Translations under genes and position numbers: made by a program
Notes under the pieces: model-generated
What the model was told of the DNA's origin: nothing
Databases searched by the model: none
What the model saw: only the letters and a program-made list of their open reading frames with translations
Part shown: piece by piece, positions 8,343-18,393 of the stretch
Numbering within the stretch: position 1 is the stretch's first letter
Layout: each line of letters starts with the position of its first letter
NCBI RefSeq assembly: GCF_030373445.1
Contig: NZ_JAUCYU010000004.1
Location: forward strand, 307,477-371,476
From: Roseovarius sp.
Lineage (GTDB): Bacteria > Pseudomonadota > Alphaproteobacteria > Rhodobacterales > Rhodobacteraceae
Direction: 5' to 3'
DNA: 64,000 nt

Positions 8343-9449
8343 ATGAAGCTTTCGCCGCTCAACCGGCGCCGCTGGCGCAATTTCAAGCGCAACAAGCGGG
8401 CGCTCTGGTCGCTGATCATCTTCTCGGTGCTGATGGTGATCACCCTGCCGGCCGAGTTCGTGGCCAATGACCGGCCGATCCTGGTGCGCTACCAGGGCGA
8501 GTTCTACACGCCGATCTTCAATTTCTATCCCGAGACGGCCTTCGGCGGGGATTTCGCGACCGAGGCGATCTATGCCGATCCGGAGGTCGAATGCCTGATC
8601 GTGTCGGGCGGTCGCGAGGATTGCTTCGACGATCCCGAGGGGGTGATTGACGACGCGCAGGATGGCGAGATCGGCGGAGAGGCGATCAACAAGGGCTGGA
8701 CCCTCTGGCCGCCCATTCCCTACAGCTTCGACACGCCGGTCGACCGGCCCGGCGCGGCGCCACTGCCGCCAAACGAGCAAAACTGGCTTGGCACCGACGG
8801 CACCAAGCGCGACGTGCTGGCGCGGGTGATCTATGGCTTCCGGCTGTCGGTGCTGTTCACGCTGATCGTGACGTTCCTGTGCAGCGTGATCGGGATCTTC
8901 GCAGGCGCTGTGCAGGGGTATTTCGGCGGGCTGACCGACCTGATCTTCCAGCGGATCATCGAGATATGGTCGGCCACGCCGCAGCTTTACGTGATCATCA
9001 TCCTGTTCGCGATCTTGCCACGAAGTTTCTGGCTGCTGGTCGGGATCATGGTGTTTTTCGGCTGGATGGCGCTGGTGGGTGTCGTGCGGGCCGAGTTCCT
9101 TCGCGCCAGGAACCTTGAATACGTGCGCGCCGCCAAGGCGCTGGGCGTGGGGAACCTGACGATCATGTTCCGCCACATGCTGCCCAACGCGATGGTGGCG
9201 ACGCTGACGCTGCTGCCGTTCATCGTGACCGGCACGATCGGCACGCTGGCGGCGCTCGATTTTCTTGGTTTCGGGCTGCCCTCGTCGGCGCCGAGCCTGG
9301 GCGAGATGACCCTGCAGGCCAAGCAGAACCTGCAGGCGCCGTGGCTGGCCTTCACGGCCTTCTTTGCCTTCGCGATCATGCTGTCGCTTCTGGTGTTCAT
9401 CTTCGAGGGCGTGCGGGACGCCTTCGACCCGAGAAAGACCTTCGAATGA
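8343..9449 (+). CDS. yejE: Peptide ABC transporter permease (YejE type)
   Basis: A 368-residue inner-membrane permease of the DppC/OppC family. The N-terminus 'LSPLNRRRWRNFKRNKRALWSLIIFSV' is typical of YejE. A periplasmic loop (about residues 40-150) with 'WLGTDGTKRDVLARVIYGFRLS' precedes the transmembrane core, which contains the EAA motif near 'EYVRAAKALGVGNLTIMFRHMLPNA'. ATG at 8343 is preferred; an in-frame GTG at 8328 sits at the edge of the dispersed repeat and is less family-like. The stop codon overlaps the start of the small membrane protein gene. Confidence 0.9.
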   Translation: MKLSPLNRRRWRNFKRNKRALWSLIIFSVLMVITLPAEFVANDRPILVRYQGEFYTPIFNFYPETAFGGDFATEAIYADPEVECLIVSGGREDCFDDPEGVIDDAQDGEIGGEAINKGWTLWPPIPYSFDTPVDRPGAAPLPPNEQNWLGTDGTKRDVLARVIYGFRLSVLFTLIVTFLCSVIGIFAGAVQGYFGGLTDLIFQRIIEIWSATPQLYVIIILFAILPRSFWLLVGIMVFFGWMALVGVVRAEFLRARNLEYVRAAKALGVGNLTIMFRHMLPNAMVATLTLLPFIVTGTIGTLAALDFLGFGLPSSAPSLGEMTLQAKQNLQAPWLAFTAFFAFAIMLSLLVFIFEGVRDAFDPRKTFE

Positions 9450-9769
9450 GCGCGGCGGCCGCCTCCCCCTGGCTTGGCCGGGTCTTCGTTGCGGCGTTGG
9501 CGGTGCATGGCGGCATCGTCGCGGCGCTTTTGGTCGCGGCGCTTTGGGTTGCCGGGATCGGCGTGGGCGCAGATTCGGCGCCTGACGGCGTCGGTTCGGT
9601 GCTCATCGCGCTGCCGGTGCTGCTGCCGGCGCTGCCCTCGACAGTAGCGCTGCTGTCGGCGTGGATGTGCCGTCGTCGGGGCTGGCGGCCGTCGCCAACA
9701 CATATGGCGCTGAGCACCGGGGCCGCGGCGCTGTTCCTGCTGCTGTTTATCGGGAGCTACCTGACATGA
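9446..9769 (+). CDS. Small multi-pass membrane protein within the yej operon
   Basis: A 107-residue unrecognised hydrophobic protein with three likely membrane helices (about residues 10-32, 43-63 and 82-104) separated by short loops, one with 'CRRRGWRPS'. It overlaps yejE by ATGA at its start and the ATPase gene by ATGA at its end, so it is almost certainly translated together with the transporter. The canonical yejABEF order has no such gene. It could be an accessory subunit or simply a passenger; no motif decides. Real gene status rests on the double overlap and the consistent transmembrane pattern. Confidence 0.7.
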   Translation: MSAAAASPWLGRVFVAALAVHGGIVAALLVAALWVAGIGVGADSAPDGVGSVLIALPVLLPALPSTVALLSAWMCRRRGWRPSPTHMALSTGAAALFLLLFIGSYLT

Positions 9770-11373
9770 GCGATGCCGTTCTCGACGTGCGCGACCTGAC
9801 GGTCAGCTTTTCCCAGGATGGCCGGACCATCGAGGCGGTCAAGGGCGTGTCCTTCTCGGTCGGGCGGGGCGAGACCGTGGCGCTGGTGGGCGAGAGCGGG
9901 TCCGGCAAGTCGGTGACCGCGCTTTCGACGGTGTCTTTGCTGGGCGCGTCGGCCAGGGTCGGCGGCAGTGTCACCTATGACGGGCAGGAAATGATCGGCG
10001 CGTCGGACAAGCGCCTGCGCAACGTGCGCGGAAACGATATCAGCTTCATTTTCCAGGAGCCGATGACCTCGCTCAACCCCCTTCACACGCTGGAGAAGCA
10101 GATCCGCGAGAGCCTGCAGCTTCACCAGGGGATCGTCGGTGACGCGGCGCGGGACCGGATTGTCGAACTGCTCGACATGGTGGGCATCCGCAACCCGGAA
10201 AGCCGCCTGAAGGATTATCCGCACCAGCTGTCGGGCGGGCAGCGGCAACGGGTGATGATCGCCATGGCACTGGCCAACAAACCCGATATCCTGATCGCCG
10301 ACGAGCCGACCACGGCGCTCGACGTGACGATCCAGGCGCAGATCCTGGAACTCCTGGCACGAATCAAGCGCGAGGAAGGGATGGGTCTCTTGTTCATCAC
10401 TCATGACCTCGGGATCGTCGAGCGGATCGCCGACAGGGTCTGCGTTATGAAGGATGGCAAGATCGTCGAGGCGGGACCGACCAAGGAGATCTTTGCCAAC
10501 CCGCAGCATGCGTATACGCAGAAGCTCCTGGGGGCGCGGGCCACGGGCGAACCCGCGCCGGTGCCCGAGGGGGCGCGAACCATCGTCGAGACCGAGGGGT
10601 TGCGGGTGTGGTTCCCGATCCAGCGGGGGTTCCTGCGGAAGACCACGGGCCACATCAAGGCGGTGAACGACGCCACGATCTGGGTGCGCGCGGGCGAGAC
10701 GCTGGGAATCGTCGGCGAAAGCGGGTCGGGCAAGACGACGCTGGCGATGGCGGTGATGAGGCTGGCATCGTCGCAGGGCCGGATCACCTTCGACGGCGAG
10801 GACGTGCATCGCTGGTCGACCCGGCAGCTTCGCAAGCGGCGGGCGGATATGCAGATCGTCTTCCAGGACCCGTTCGGCAGCCTGAGCCCGCGGATGACAT
10901 GCGAGCAGATCATTTCCGAAGGGCTGGGTGTGCATGGCAACCCCGATGGCCGGTCGCCGCGAGAGCTTGTGGCCGAGGTGATGGAGGAGGTCGACCTCAA
11001 CCCCGCCACGATGGACCGCTACCCCCACGAGTTTTCAGGCGGGCAAAGGCAACGGATCGCCATTGCACGGGCGATGATATTGCGGCCCAAGATGGTGGTG
11101 CTGGACGAGCCGACCAGCGCGCTCGACATGACGGTGCAGGTGCAGATCGTCGACCTGTTGCGGAAGTTGCAGGAGAAATACGGGCTGGCCTACCTGTTCA
11201 TCAGCCACGACCTGAACGTGGTCCGGGCGATGAGCCATAACGTGGCGGTGATGAAGGACGGCGATATCGTCGAATACGGTTCGGCGCAGGAGATCTTCGA
11301 GAACCCGCGCACGGCCTATGCCAGGACGCTGCTGCACGCGGCCCTGGATCTGAAGTCGTCGGTGCCGGCATGA
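9766..11373 (+). CDS. yejF: Dual-domain ABC transporter ATPase (YejF type)
   Basis: A 535-residue cytosolic ATPase made of two fused nucleotide-binding domains. The first has Walker A GESGSGKS at residues 42-49, signature LSGGQRQRV and Walker B '[13 protein letters not shown]'. The second has Walker A GESGSGKT at 317-324, signature FSGGQRQRI and Walker B '[12 protein letters not shown]'. Fused OppD/OppF-like ATPases of this length are characteristic of YejF. It powers the permeases encoded upstream. The ATG at 9766 overlaps the stop of the small membrane protein gene. Confidence 0.94.
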   Translation: MSDAVLDVRDLTVSFSQDGRTIEAVKGVSFSVGRGETVALVGESGSGKSVTALSTVSLLGASARVGGSVTYDGQEMIGASDKRLRNVRGNDISFIFQEPMTSLNPLHTLEKQIRESLQLHQGIVGDAARDRIVELLDMVGIRNPESRLKDYPHQLSGGQRQRVMIAMALANKPDILIADEPTTALDVTIQAQILELLARIKREEGMGLLFITHDLGIVERIADRVCVMKDGKIVEAGPTKEIFANPQHAYTQKLLGARATGEPAPVPEGARTIVETEGLRVWFPIQRGFLRKTTGHIKAVNDATIWVRAGETLGIVGESGSGKTTLAMAVMRLASSQGRITFDGEDVHRWSTRQLRKRRADMQIVFQDPFGSLSPRMTCEQIISEGLGVHGNPDGRSPRELVAEVMEEVDLNPATMDRYPHEFSGGQRQRIAIARAMILRPKMVVLDEPTSALDMTVQVQIVDLLRKLQEKYGLAYLFISHDLNVVRAMSHNVAVMKDGDIVEYGSAQEIFENPRTAYARTLLHAALDLKSSVPA

Positions 11374-11381
11374 GGGGCGAG

Positions 11382-11402
11382 GCCCCGGATCAAGTCCGGG
11401 GC
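11382..11402. terminator. Palindromic hairpin between yejF and hemN
   Basis: GCCCCGGA (11382-11389) pairs with TCCGGGGC (11395-11402) over a 5-base TCAAG loop, between two convergent genes. It may end transcription in both directions; no clear T-run is present. Confidence 0.5.
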
Positions 11403-11413
11403 GTGCGGATGTC

Positions 11414-12769
11414 TCAGATGGCTGAGCTGTGGCCGGCCTTGTCGAGTTCGTAGGCGTCGAGGTTGCGGGCGACCATGCGGGTCAGTGGCCGCGCCTCCTG
11501 CGGGATCGAGAGACCTTCGGGATCGATGCGAAGCAAGCCATCGAAATCCCGGTTGATCCGTTCCAGCATGGACGAAAGCGCCGGGGCCGAGACACCGAAG
11601 CGGCTTCGGATTTCAGCGGCGTCGATCCGGAATTCGCACATGAGTTGTTCGATCATCCGGCCGCGCATCAGGTCTTCCGACGTGAAGACATGGCCGCGCG
11701 TGGTAGAGAAGCGCCCCTCGCGGATGGCGGCGGTGTGGGCGCCGGTGGCGGGGGCGTTCTGGGCATAGCCTTGCGGGAATCGCGAGATCGAGGAGGCGCC
11801 GACGCCGATCAGCACCTCGGCGGTGTCGTCGGTGTAGCCCTGGAAATTGCGGCGCAGGCGGCCGGTCTTCCGGGCGATGGACAGCCCGTCATCCTTGGTG
11901 GCGAAGTGGTCGATGCCGATCTCCTCGTAATGATCCCACAGGAAGAGGCGGCGGGCGGTGTCGAAGAGGTCAAGCCGTTCCGCCGGGGTGGGCAGGGCGT
12001 CGGACGGGATCATTTGCTGACGCTTGGCCATCCACGGCACGTGGGCATAGCCGTAAAGCGCCACCCGGTCGGGGTTGAGCGATAGGAGTTTCTGGACGCT
12101 TTCGGTAATCTTCGCGCGCGACTGGTGCGGCAGGCCGTAGAGGATATCGGCATTGAGGCTGGCGACGCCACGGGCGCGGATTTCTTCCACCGCGTCACGG
12201 GTGATGTCGTAGCTCTGCATCCGGCCGATGGTGGCCTGGATGTCAGGGTCGAAGTCCTGCACGCCTATGGAGGCGCGGGTCATGCCGGCGCGGGCCAGCG
12301 CGTCGAGCCGGGCGGCGTCGATCTCGTTCGGGTCGATCTCGACCGAGAACTCGGTGCCGTCGGCGAAGGGTGCGACCTCCTGGATCGCGCCGGCGAGGTC
12401 TTCCATCATCTGCGGTGACAGCAGGGTCGGCGTGCCGCCGCCCCAGTGCAGGCGGGACAGTTTCACGCCTTCGGGCAGGTGTTTGGCCAGCAGGCGAAGC
12501 TCGGTCTTGAGGGTTTCGAGATAGGCCGCGACGGGCTTGTCGGTCTGCGTGCCCTGCGTGCGGCAGGCGCAGAACCAGCAGAGCCGCCGGCAGAAGGGCA
12601 CGTGGACATAGAGCGATATCCTCGACCCCGGCGCGATGGCGCCGATCCAGCTTGCGAACCGATCCGACCCCACGTCCCGCCCGAAATGGGGGGCGGTGGG
12701 GTAGCTTGTGTAGCGTGGCACCTTAGCGTCAAAAAGACCCAGTTTGCCCAGTTGAGATTTCGTAACCAT
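11414..12769 (-). CDS. hemN: Oxygen-independent coproporphyrinogen III oxidase
   Basis: A 451-residue radical SAM enzyme that converts coproporphyrinogen III to protoporphyrinogen IX without oxygen, allowing haem synthesis at low oxygen. The 4Fe-4S motif CxxxCxxC is Cys60/Cys64/Cys67, followed by Cys69, within 'VPFCRRLCWFCAC'. The N-terminal 'VPRYTSYPTAPHF' is typical of true HemN rather than the HemW chaperone. The gene is divergent from fnrL, and an FNR box lies 36 bases upstream of its start, so oxygen-responsive control by FnrL is likely. Confidence 0.94.
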   Translation of the reverse strand: MVTKSQLGKLGLFDAKVPRYTSYPTAPHFGRDVGSDRFASWIGAIAPGSRISLYVHVPFCRRLCWFCACRTQGTQTDKPVAAYLETLKTELRLLAKHLPEGVKLSRLHWGGGTPTLLSPQMMEDLAGAIQEVAPFADGTEFSVEIDPNEIDAARLDALARAGMTRASIGVQDFDPDIQATIGRMQSYDITRDAVEEIRARGVASLNADILYGLPHQSRAKITESVQKLLSLNPDRVALYGYAHVPWMAKRQQMIPSDALPTPAERLDLFDTARRLFLWDHYEEIGIDHFATKDDGLSIARKTGRLRRNFQGYTDDTAEVLIGVGASSISRFPQGYAQNAPATGAHTAAIREGRFSTTRGHVFTSEDLMRGRMIEQLMCEFRIDAAEIRSRFGVSAPALSSMLERINRDFDGLLRIDPEGLSIPQEARPLTRMVARNLDAYELDKAGHSSAI

Positions 12770-12804
12770 GGAATTACCCTTAGAGCAGGTCGACGAGACG
12801 ATCT

Positions 12805-12818
12805 TTGACGCAGATCAA
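12805..12818. promoter_or_regulatory. FNR box between hemN and fnrL
   Basis: TTGAC-GCAG-ATCAA matches the FNR/FnrL consensus TTGAT-N4-ATCAA at nine of ten defined positions. It lies 36 bases from the hemN start and 23 bases from the fnrL start, so it could activate hemN and autoregulate fnrL. Confidence 0.8.
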
Positions 12819-12840
12819 CCTTTGCCGCGTGTGAGCCCCC

Positions 12841-13587
12841 ATGTTGAATGAATCTGTCAAAGCCGTTCCCCGGGAATGCGGGGATTGCCCGATCAGGCAT
12901 CGGGCAGTCTGTGCGCGCTGCGAGGCGGACGAGCTGGAGCATCTCGACAAGATCAAGTACTACCGCAGTTTCGAAGCCGGCCAGACGGTGATCTGGGCCG
13001 GGGACAAGATGGAGTTCGTGGGCTCGGTCGTCTCGGGCATCGCCACGCTGACGCAGGCGATGGAAGACGGCCGCACGCAGATGGTGGGCCTTCTGCTGCC
13101 GAGCGATTTCGTCGGCCGTCCGGGGCGCGAGACCGCGGCCTACGACGTGGTGGCGACCACCGACATGGTGATGTGTTGCTTCCGCCGGAAGCCGTTCGAA
13201 GAGATGATGGTGGTAACGCCCCACATCGCGCAGCGGCTGCTGGAGATGACCCTCGACGAGCTGGACGCGGCAAGGGAATGGATGCTGGTTCTGGGCCGGA
13301 AGACGGCGCGGGAGAAGATCGCATCGCTTCTGTCGATCATCGCGCGGCGGGACGCGTCGCTGACCTTCGGCAAGACGACGGGGCCGATGGTGTTCGACCT
13401 GCCGCTGACGCGGGAGGCGATGGCGGATTACCTCGGGCTTACGCTGGAGACGGTGAGCCGGCAAATCTCGGCGCTGCGCAAGGACGGGGTGATCGTGCTG
13501 GAAGGCAAACGGCACGTGACGGTGCCGGATTTCAACCGCCTGATGGAAGAGGCGGGCGATGACAGCGACGGCGGGTTGCTGGCCTGA
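12841..13587 (+). CDS. fnrL: Oxygen-sensing Crp/Fnr regulator FnrL
   Basis: A 248-residue transcription factor. The N-terminal cysteine cluster (Cys13, Cys16, Cys24, Cys27) together with Cys112/Cys113 can supply the four ligands of an oxygen-labile 4Fe-4S cluster. A cyclic-nucleotide-binding-like domain follows, and the C-terminal helix-turn-helix reads 'LTREAMADYLGLTLETVSRQISALRKDG', with the E-SR recognition pattern expected for TTGAT-type sites. Its neighbours hemN and the cco genes carry matching sites, which supports the FnrL assignment. It is predicted to activate high-affinity respiration and anaerobic haem synthesis under low oxygen. Confidence 0.94.
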   Translation: MLNESVKAVPRECGDCPIRHRAVCARCEADELEHLDKIKYYRSFEAGQTVIWAGDKMEFVGSVVSGIATLTQAMEDGRTQMVGLLLPSDFVGRPGRETAAYDVVATTDMVMCCFRRKPFEEMMVVTPHIAQRLLEMTLDELDAAREWMLVLGRKTAREKIASLLSIIARRDASLTFGKTTGPMVFDLPLTREAMADYLGLTLETVSRQISALRKDGVIVLEGKRHVTVPDFNRLMEEAGDDSDGGLLA

Positions 13588-13631
13588 ACCAAAACTCCGA
13601 CCGGAATTTTCCAGGTTGAATTCAAGGTGGC

Positions 13632-13658
13632 GCCCGCCCCGGAGGTTGGGGCGGGGGC
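13632..13658. terminator. Terminator-like hairpin between fnrL and the UspA gene
   Basis: GCCCGCCCC (13632-13640) faces GGGGCGGG (13648-13655) over a short loop, followed on the plus strand by GGGCCTTTG. It lies between convergent genes and could serve both. Confidence 0.5.
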
Positions 13659-13669
13659 CTTTGACCGTG

Positions 13670-14509
13670 TCAGTGCGCCATCAGCACCGGAAGCCTCGCA
13701 TCTTCCAGCATCGAGCGGGTGGCGCCGCCAAAGATCGCCTCGCGGAAGCGGGAATGGCCGTAGGCGCCCATCACCATCAGGTCGGCGTCGATATCCGTGG
13801 CATGGCGGATGAGGATGTCGGAGACCTTTGGCAGTGTCTTGGACAACACGTCGATCTCGACCTTCACGCCATGGCGGGCGAGATACTGCGACAGCATCCC
13901 GCCCGGGTCCGAGCGCGTCGGCCCGTGCGTGGGCGGATCGATGATGGACAAGTGAACCTGGTCAGCGGTTGTCAGGGCCGGCAAGGCCGCTCGGACCGCG
14001 GCGAGCGCCTCGGCACTTTCGTTCCATGCCACGACAACGCGCCGGGGCGAGACAGCTGGCGCGGCGGTGGGCGGCACGATCAGCGCGGGCGTCCGGCCGT
14101 CGAAGAGCACCGATTCGGCGGCCGGCTCGAGCTCGGCGCCGCGGCCCTCGCCATAGGGTTGCGGCAGGATCGCAAGGTCCGAGAACCTGGCTCGCGACGC
14201 CACGTGGCGTCCCAGATCGGCAAGCTGGCACACGCCCTTCTCGCTGGCCCAGAGCATGTCTTCGCGCCCGAGGCGCTGACGCACCTTCGCGTCGATCTCC
14301 TCGGCCTCTTCCTGGGCGCGGGTGATGGTTTCCTGAAGCACCACGGCACTCGCGCCGGCGTAGTAATACCCGGTCTGGCTACGGTCGACGCCAAGGCAGA
14401 GCACGTCGAGATGCGCGTTATGCGCGCCAGCCATGGCGATGGCGTGGTCGAGGGTTTCATCGACCAGCGCCGTATCCGTCAGAACGGAAAACAGGCAGTT
14501 GTAGGACAT
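13670..14509 (-). CDS. Tandem universal stress protein (UspA)
   Basis: A 279-residue cytosolic protein with two UspA domains. The second ends with the ATP-binding signature G-x2-G-x9-GS/T seen in 'VMGAYGHSRFREAIFGGATRSML'; the first half is more divergent. Universal stress proteins of this kind are often induced by oxygen limitation. The gene is divergent from ccoN, and a perfect FNR box lies 117 bases upstream of its start and 99 bases upstream of ccoN, so joint FnrL control is likely. Biochemical role unknown. Confidence 0.88.
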   Translation of the reverse strand: MSYNCLFSVLTDTALVDETLDHAIAMAGAHNAHLDVLCLGVDRSQTGYYYAGASAVVLQETITRAQEEAEEIDAKVRQRLGREDMLWASEKGVCQLADLGRHVASRARFSDLAILPQPYGEGRGAELEPAAESVLFDGRTPALIVPPTAAPAVSPRRVVVAWNESAEALAAVRAALPALTTADQVHLSIIDPPTHGPTRSDPGGMLSQYLARHGVKVEIDVLSKTLPKVSDILIRHATDIDADLMVMGAYGHSRFREAIFGGATRSMLEDARLPVLMAH

Positions 14510-14625
14510 TTCGCCTCCCTTAACAAAGCGTTCATAACCGCAGGCTAGGGCGGAAAGGAAACCCGCGCCTTGATGCGTGTCAATTTACTGTGCAACTTTA
14601 GGTTTAGGAATGGTGCCGGCCATCA

Positions 14626-14639
14626 TTGATGTAGATCAA
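14626..14639. promoter_or_regulatory. FNR box upstream of ccoN and the UspA gene
   Basis: TTGAT-GTAG-ATCAA is a perfect match to the FNR consensus, placed in the intergenic region between the divergent UspA and ccoNOQP genes. Confidence 0.88.
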
Positions 14640-14737
14640 GGCGGCAAACCCGCCGGGGCAGCATTACGGCACCAGTAAAACGCGCCTGCGCGGTGATTCC
14701 ATTTCCGCAGCAGTCGAGGACGAAGGGACGAAGAGTT

Positions 14738-16345
14738 ATGGCGAACTACATCAAGCTGATCGCGCTTGGCGTCATCGTGCTTCTGGCATTGATGGCGGCC
14801 AATTTCGCGCGCGATCTGGCCTATCTGGTCAATGCGCTGACAGTGGCGCTGGCGGCCGGGGGGCTGTTCATCTGGGTTCTGCGCAACACCGACGAACCGG
14901 TGATTCGGCAGGACCTGTCCGGGGAATACATGGACGAGGTGATTCGCTACGGCGTGATCGCGACTGCGCTCTGGGGCGTGGTCGGGTTTCTCGTTGGCAC
15001 GTTCATCGCGTTCCAGCTTGCCTTTCCCGAGCTGAATTTCGAGTGGTCGCAAGGCTTCCTGAATTTCGGCCGGCTGCGGCCGCTGCATACCAGCGCGGTG
15101 ATCTTCGCCTTTGGTGGTAACGCCCTGATCTGCACGTCCTTCTACGTGGTCCAGCGAACCAGCGCGGCGCGCCTCTGGGGCGGGAACCTGGCGTGGTTCG
15201 TGTTCTGGGGCTACCAGCTTGTCATCGTGCTGGCCGCGACGGGCTACGTGCTGGGCGCCTCGCAGGGCAAGGAATACGCCGAGCCGGAATGGTATGTCGA
15301 CTGGTGGCTGACCATTGTCTGGGTCGCCTACCTTCTGGTCTTCGCCGGCACGCTGATGAAGCGGAAAGAGCCGCATATCTACGTGGCCAACTGGTTCTAC
15401 CTGTCGTTCATCCTGACCGTCGCAATGCTTCATATTGTCAACAACCTGTCGATCCCGGTCTCGATCTTCGGCTCGAAATCGGTCCAGGTCTTCTCGGGCG
15501 TGCAGGACGCGATGACGCAATGGTGGTACGGCCACAACGCCGTGGGCTTCTTCCTGACTGCCGGCTTCCTGGGCATGATGTACTACTTCGTGCCGAAACA
15601 GGCCGAACGGCCGGTCTTCAGCTACAAGCTGTCGATCGTGCACTTCTGGGCGCTGATCTTCATCTACATCTGGGCCGGTCCGCACCACCTGCACTATACC
15701 GCGCTGCCCGACTGGGCCTCGACGCTTGGCATGGTGTTCTCGGTCATCCTGTGGATGCCGTCCTGGGGTGGCATGATCAACGGCCTGATGACGCTGTCGG
15801 GCGCCTGGGACAAGCTGCGCACCGACCCGGTGATCCGGATGATGGTGATCTCGATCGGCTTCTACGGCATGTCGACCTTTGAAGGGCCGATGATGTCGAT
15901 CCGCGCGGTCAACTCGCTGTCGCACTATACCGACTGGACGATCGGACACGTGCACTCCGGCGCGCTTGGCTGGAACGGCATGATCACCTTCGGCGCGCTT
16001 TACTTCCTGGTGCCCAAGCTTTGGAACAAGGAGCGGCTCTACAGCCTGAGCATGGTGAGCTGGCACTTCTGGCTCGCGACGATCGGGATCATCCTCTACG
16101 CCGCCGCCATGTGGGTGACGGGTATCATGGAGGGCCTGATGTGGCGCGAAGTGGATGCCAACGGTTTCCTCGTGAACTCGTTCGCCGACACCGTGGCCGC
16201 CAAATTCCCCATGTACGTCGTGCGTGGCCTGGGCGGGGTGCTCTACATCAGCGGCGCAATCATCATGTGCTACAACCTCTACATGACCATTCGTCGGAGC
16301 CCGGCCACTCAAGCGGCCGCCGGTTCCGCGGTCCCGGCTGAATAA
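14738..16345 (+). CDS. ccoN: cbb3-type cytochrome c oxidase subunit I
   Basis: The 535-residue catalytic subunit of the high-affinity oxygen-reducing, proton-pumping cbb3 oxidase, with about 12 membrane helices. Visible ligands are His117 (low-spin haem), His266 in 'WWYGHN' (CuB), His316/His317 in '[11 protein letters not shown]' (CuB), and His404/His406 in '[10 protein letters not shown]' (haem b3 and low-spin haem). The in-frame frame extends 45 bases upstream, but ATG at 14738 (MANYIKL) has GAAGGGACGA before it and fits the family. It is the first gene of ccoNOQP, downstream of a perfect FNR box. Confidence 0.96.
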   Translation: MANYIKLIALGVIVLLALMAANFARDLAYLVNALTVALAAGGLFIWVLRNTDEPVIRQDLSGEYMDEVIRYGVIATALWGVVGFLVGTFIAFQLAFPELNFEWSQGFLNFGRLRPLHTSAVIFAFGGNALICTSFYVVQRTSAARLWGGNLAWFVFWGYQLVIVLAATGYVLGASQGKEYAEPEWYVDWWLTIVWVAYLLVFAGTLMKRKEPHIYVANWFYLSFILTVAMLHIVNNLSIPVSIFGSKSVQVFSGVQDAMTQWWYGHNAVGFFLTAGFLGMMYYFVPKQAERPVFSYKLSIVHFWALIFIYIWAGPHHLHYTALPDWASTLGMVFSVILWMPSWGGMINGLMTLSGAWDKLRTDPVIRMMVISIGFYGMSTFEGPMMSIRAVNSLSHYTDWTIGHVHSGALGWNGMITFGALYFLVPKLWNKERLYSLSMVSWHFWLATIGIILYAAAMWVTGIMEGLMWREVDANGFLVNSFADTVAAKFPMYVVRGLGGVLYISGAIIMCYNLYMTIRRSPATQAAAGSAVPAE

Positions 16346-16358
16346 GGAGGGCCGGACA

Positions 16359-17159
16359 ATGGCAAACGAATCCAACAAGAAACCCGCGATGCCGGCCTCT
16401 GCCACGGGTGTCGGCGACCGACCGAAGAAAAAGACCTTCCTCGACCGGCACCAGATCCTCGAACGGAACGTCACGCTGCTGGCGGTACTGTCGCTGATCG
16501 TTGTGTCGATCGGCGGGATCGTCCAGATCGCGCCGCTGTTCTGGCTGGAAAACACGATCGAGGATGTGGAGGGCATGCGCCCCTACACCCCGCTCGAGAT
16601 GGCCGGGCGTAACATCTACATCCGCGAAGGGTGCTACGTGTGCCATAGCCAGATGATCCGGCCGATGCGGGACGAGGTGGAGCGTTACGGGCATTACAGC
16701 CTTGCCGCCGAAAGCCAGTACGATCACCCGTTCCAGTGGGGCTCGAAGCGGACGGGGCCGGACCTTGCCCGCGTGGGCGGCCGGTATTCGGACGAGTGGC
16801 ATGTCGACCACCTGCGCGACCCGCAATCGGTGGTGCCGGAATCGGTGATGCCCAAGTACGGCTATCTTGAAGACAGGCTGATCGAGGGCGAGCATATCGG
16901 CGACGTTCTGGCAACCAACGCCTTCGTCGGGGTGCCTTATAGCGAGGAGATGATCGAGAACGCGCAGGCGGATTTCGCGGCCCAGATCGACCCCTACGGC
17001 GATTTCGACGGCCTGGTCGAGCGGTATGGCGAGAACGTCAACGTGCGCAACTTCGACGGGGCGGCCGGCATTTCCGAGGCCGACGCGCTGATCGCCTATC
17101 TGCAGATGCTGGGCACGCTGGTCGACTTCTCGACCTTCACGCCCGTGGCCAGCCGGTAA
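16359..17159 (+). CDS. ccoO: cbb3-type cytochrome c oxidase subunit II (monohaem)
   Basis: A 266-residue membrane-anchored cytochrome c that passes electrons to CcoN. One membrane helix (about residues 40-62) is followed by a periplasmic domain with CYVCH (Cys92, Cys95, His96) and a likely distal Met164 in 'ESVMPKYG'. '[17 protein letters not shown]' is strongly diagnostic of CcoO. The N-terminal cytoplasmic tail is longer than usual (about 30 residues). It begins 13 bases after ccoN with a GGAGG-type site. Confidence 0.96.
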   Translation: MANESNKKPAMPASATGVGDRPKKKTFLDRHQILERNVTLLAVLSLIVVSIGGIVQIAPLFWLENTIEDVEGMRPYTPLEMAGRNIYIREGCYVCHSQMIRPMRDEVERYGHYSLAAESQYDHPFQWGSKRTGPDLARVGGRYSDEWHVDHLRDPQSVVPESVMPKYGYLEDRLIEGEHIGDVLATNAFVGVPYSEEMIENAQADFAAQIDPYGDFDGLVERYGENVNVRNFDGAAGISEADALIAYLQMLGTLVDFSTFTPVASR

Positions 17160-17170
17160 GGGAGGATATC

Positions 17171-17365
17171 ATGGAAACCTATTCCCTGCTCCGCCAGTTC
17201 GCCGACAGCTGGATGCTGCTTTTCCTGTTCGCCTTCTTCATCGGCGTCGTGGTCTGGGTGTTCCGGCCCGGTGCGTCGAAGAAATACGAGGACACGGCCA
17301 GCATCCCCTTCCGGTACGAAGACAAGCCCGCGCCTGACCGCGCGGAGAGCGCCAAGGAGGCGTGA
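17171..17365 (+). CDS. ccoQ: cbb3-type oxidase subunit CcoQ
   Basis: A 64-residue single-helix protein (membrane segment about residues 11-34, '[18 protein letters not shown]') with a short charged C-terminal tail. CcoQ stabilises the oxidase and is not catalytic. Size, position between ccoO and ccoP, and the '[16 protein letters not shown]' tail identify it. A ribosome binding site GGGAGGAT precedes the ATG. Confidence 0.92.
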   Translation: METYSLLRQFADSWMLLFLFAFFIGVVVWVFRPGASKKYEDTASIPFRYEDKPAPDRAESAKEA

Positions 17366-17370
17366 GGACA

Positions 17371-18237
17371 ATGGCAAAAGAACCGCAAATCCAGAACAAC
17401 GATCCGGAAACCACCGGGCACGAGTGGGACGGCATCCAGGAGTTCAACAACCCGCTGCCGCGCTGGTGGGTGTGGGTGTTCTACCTCACGATCGTCTGGG
17501 GCATCTGGTACAGCGTCGCCTACCCGGCATGGCCGGGGATCAAAGAGGCCACCGCCGGCTACATGGGCTGGTCGACCCGCGCCAACGTGGCCGAGGAGAT
17601 TGCCGCGGCCGAGGCGGCGAATGCCGGGATCAACGAGAAGCTGGCCTCGGTCGAGTTGACGGCGATCCAGGGCGATGACGAGCTGCAGGGCTATGCCACT
17701 TCTGCCGGGGCGGCCGTGTTCAAGACATGGTGCGCCCAGTGCCACGGGTCGGGCGCCGCCGGGGCCAAGGGCTATCCCAACCTGCAGGACGATGCATGGC
17801 TCTGGGGCGGCACCATGGAGGATATCCACACCACCGTCACCCACGGAATCCGCAACGAGGAAGACCCCGACGCGCGGTATTCCGAAATGCCCGCCTTTGG
17901 CGAGATCCTCGAAAAAGAGGAGATCGGGCAGGTGGTCAACTACGTCATGACCCTGTCCGGCCAGGAGCCGCGCGATGCCGAGGCCGCAACGGCCGGGGAG
18001 CAGGTGTTCCTCGACAACTGCGCGGCCTGCCACATGGATGACGGCACTGGCGACCGGGCGCAGGGTGCGCCGAACCTGACCGACGCGATCTGGCTCTACG
18101 GTGGCGATTACGACACCGTGCACGACACAGTGACCTACAGCCGCTTTGGCGTGATGCCTCCGTGGAACCAGCGCCTCTCCGAGGCCGAGATCCGCGCCGT
18201 CACGACATATGTCCACCAGTTGGGCGGCGGCGAGTAG
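17371..18237 (+). CDS. ccoP: cbb3-type cytochrome c oxidase subunit III (dihaem)
   Basis: A 288-residue dihaem cytochrome that receives electrons from soluble or membrane cytochrome c. One membrane helix (about residues 32-53), then two c-type domains with CAQCH (Cys121, Cys124, His125) and CAACH (Cys217, Cys220, His221). The N-terminal '[17 protein letters not shown]' is typical of CcoP. ATG at 17371 has GAGGA just before it; an upstream GTG at 17362 overlapping the ccoQ stop is less likely. Confidence 0.96.
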   Translation: MAKEPQIQNNDPETTGHEWDGIQEFNNPLPRWWVWVFYLTIVWGIWYSVAYPAWPGIKEATAGYMGWSTRANVAEEIAAAEAANAGINEKLASVELTAIQGDDELQGYATSAGAAVFKTWCAQCHGSGAAGAKGYPNLQDDAWLWGGTMEDIHTTVTHGIRNEEDPDARYSEMPAFGEILEKEEIGQVVNYVMTLSGQEPRDAEAATAGEQVFLDNCAACHMDDGTGDRAQGAPNLTDAIWLYGGDYDTVHDTVTYSRFGVMPPWNQRLSEAEIRAVTTYVHQLGGGE

Positions 18238-18252
18238 GCCGCTTACGAGAAA

Positions 18253-18344
18253 CTCGCGGGCGGAGTGAGTGCTGCCCGCGAGCCCTGGCACCGGCCGTTC
18301 CGTCCTGTTCGCGCGTTTCCTGGAACGGTCGGTGCCTTCTTTTA
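18253..18344 (+). terminator. Double hairpin and terminator after ccoNOQP
   Basis: A first perfect stem, CTCGCGGGC (18253-18261) with GCCCGCGAG (18274-18282), is followed by a larger stem pairing 18287-18301 (GGCACCGGCCGTTCC) with 18322-18336 (GGAACGGTCGGTGCC), then TTCTTTT. The second hairpin with its T-run is a good intrinsic terminator for the cco operon. Confidence 0.75.
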
Positions 18345-18393
18345 CCAGAAATCAGGTTGATCGAAAGGCCGGGCCGCGGCCCGGCAGGCGGGC

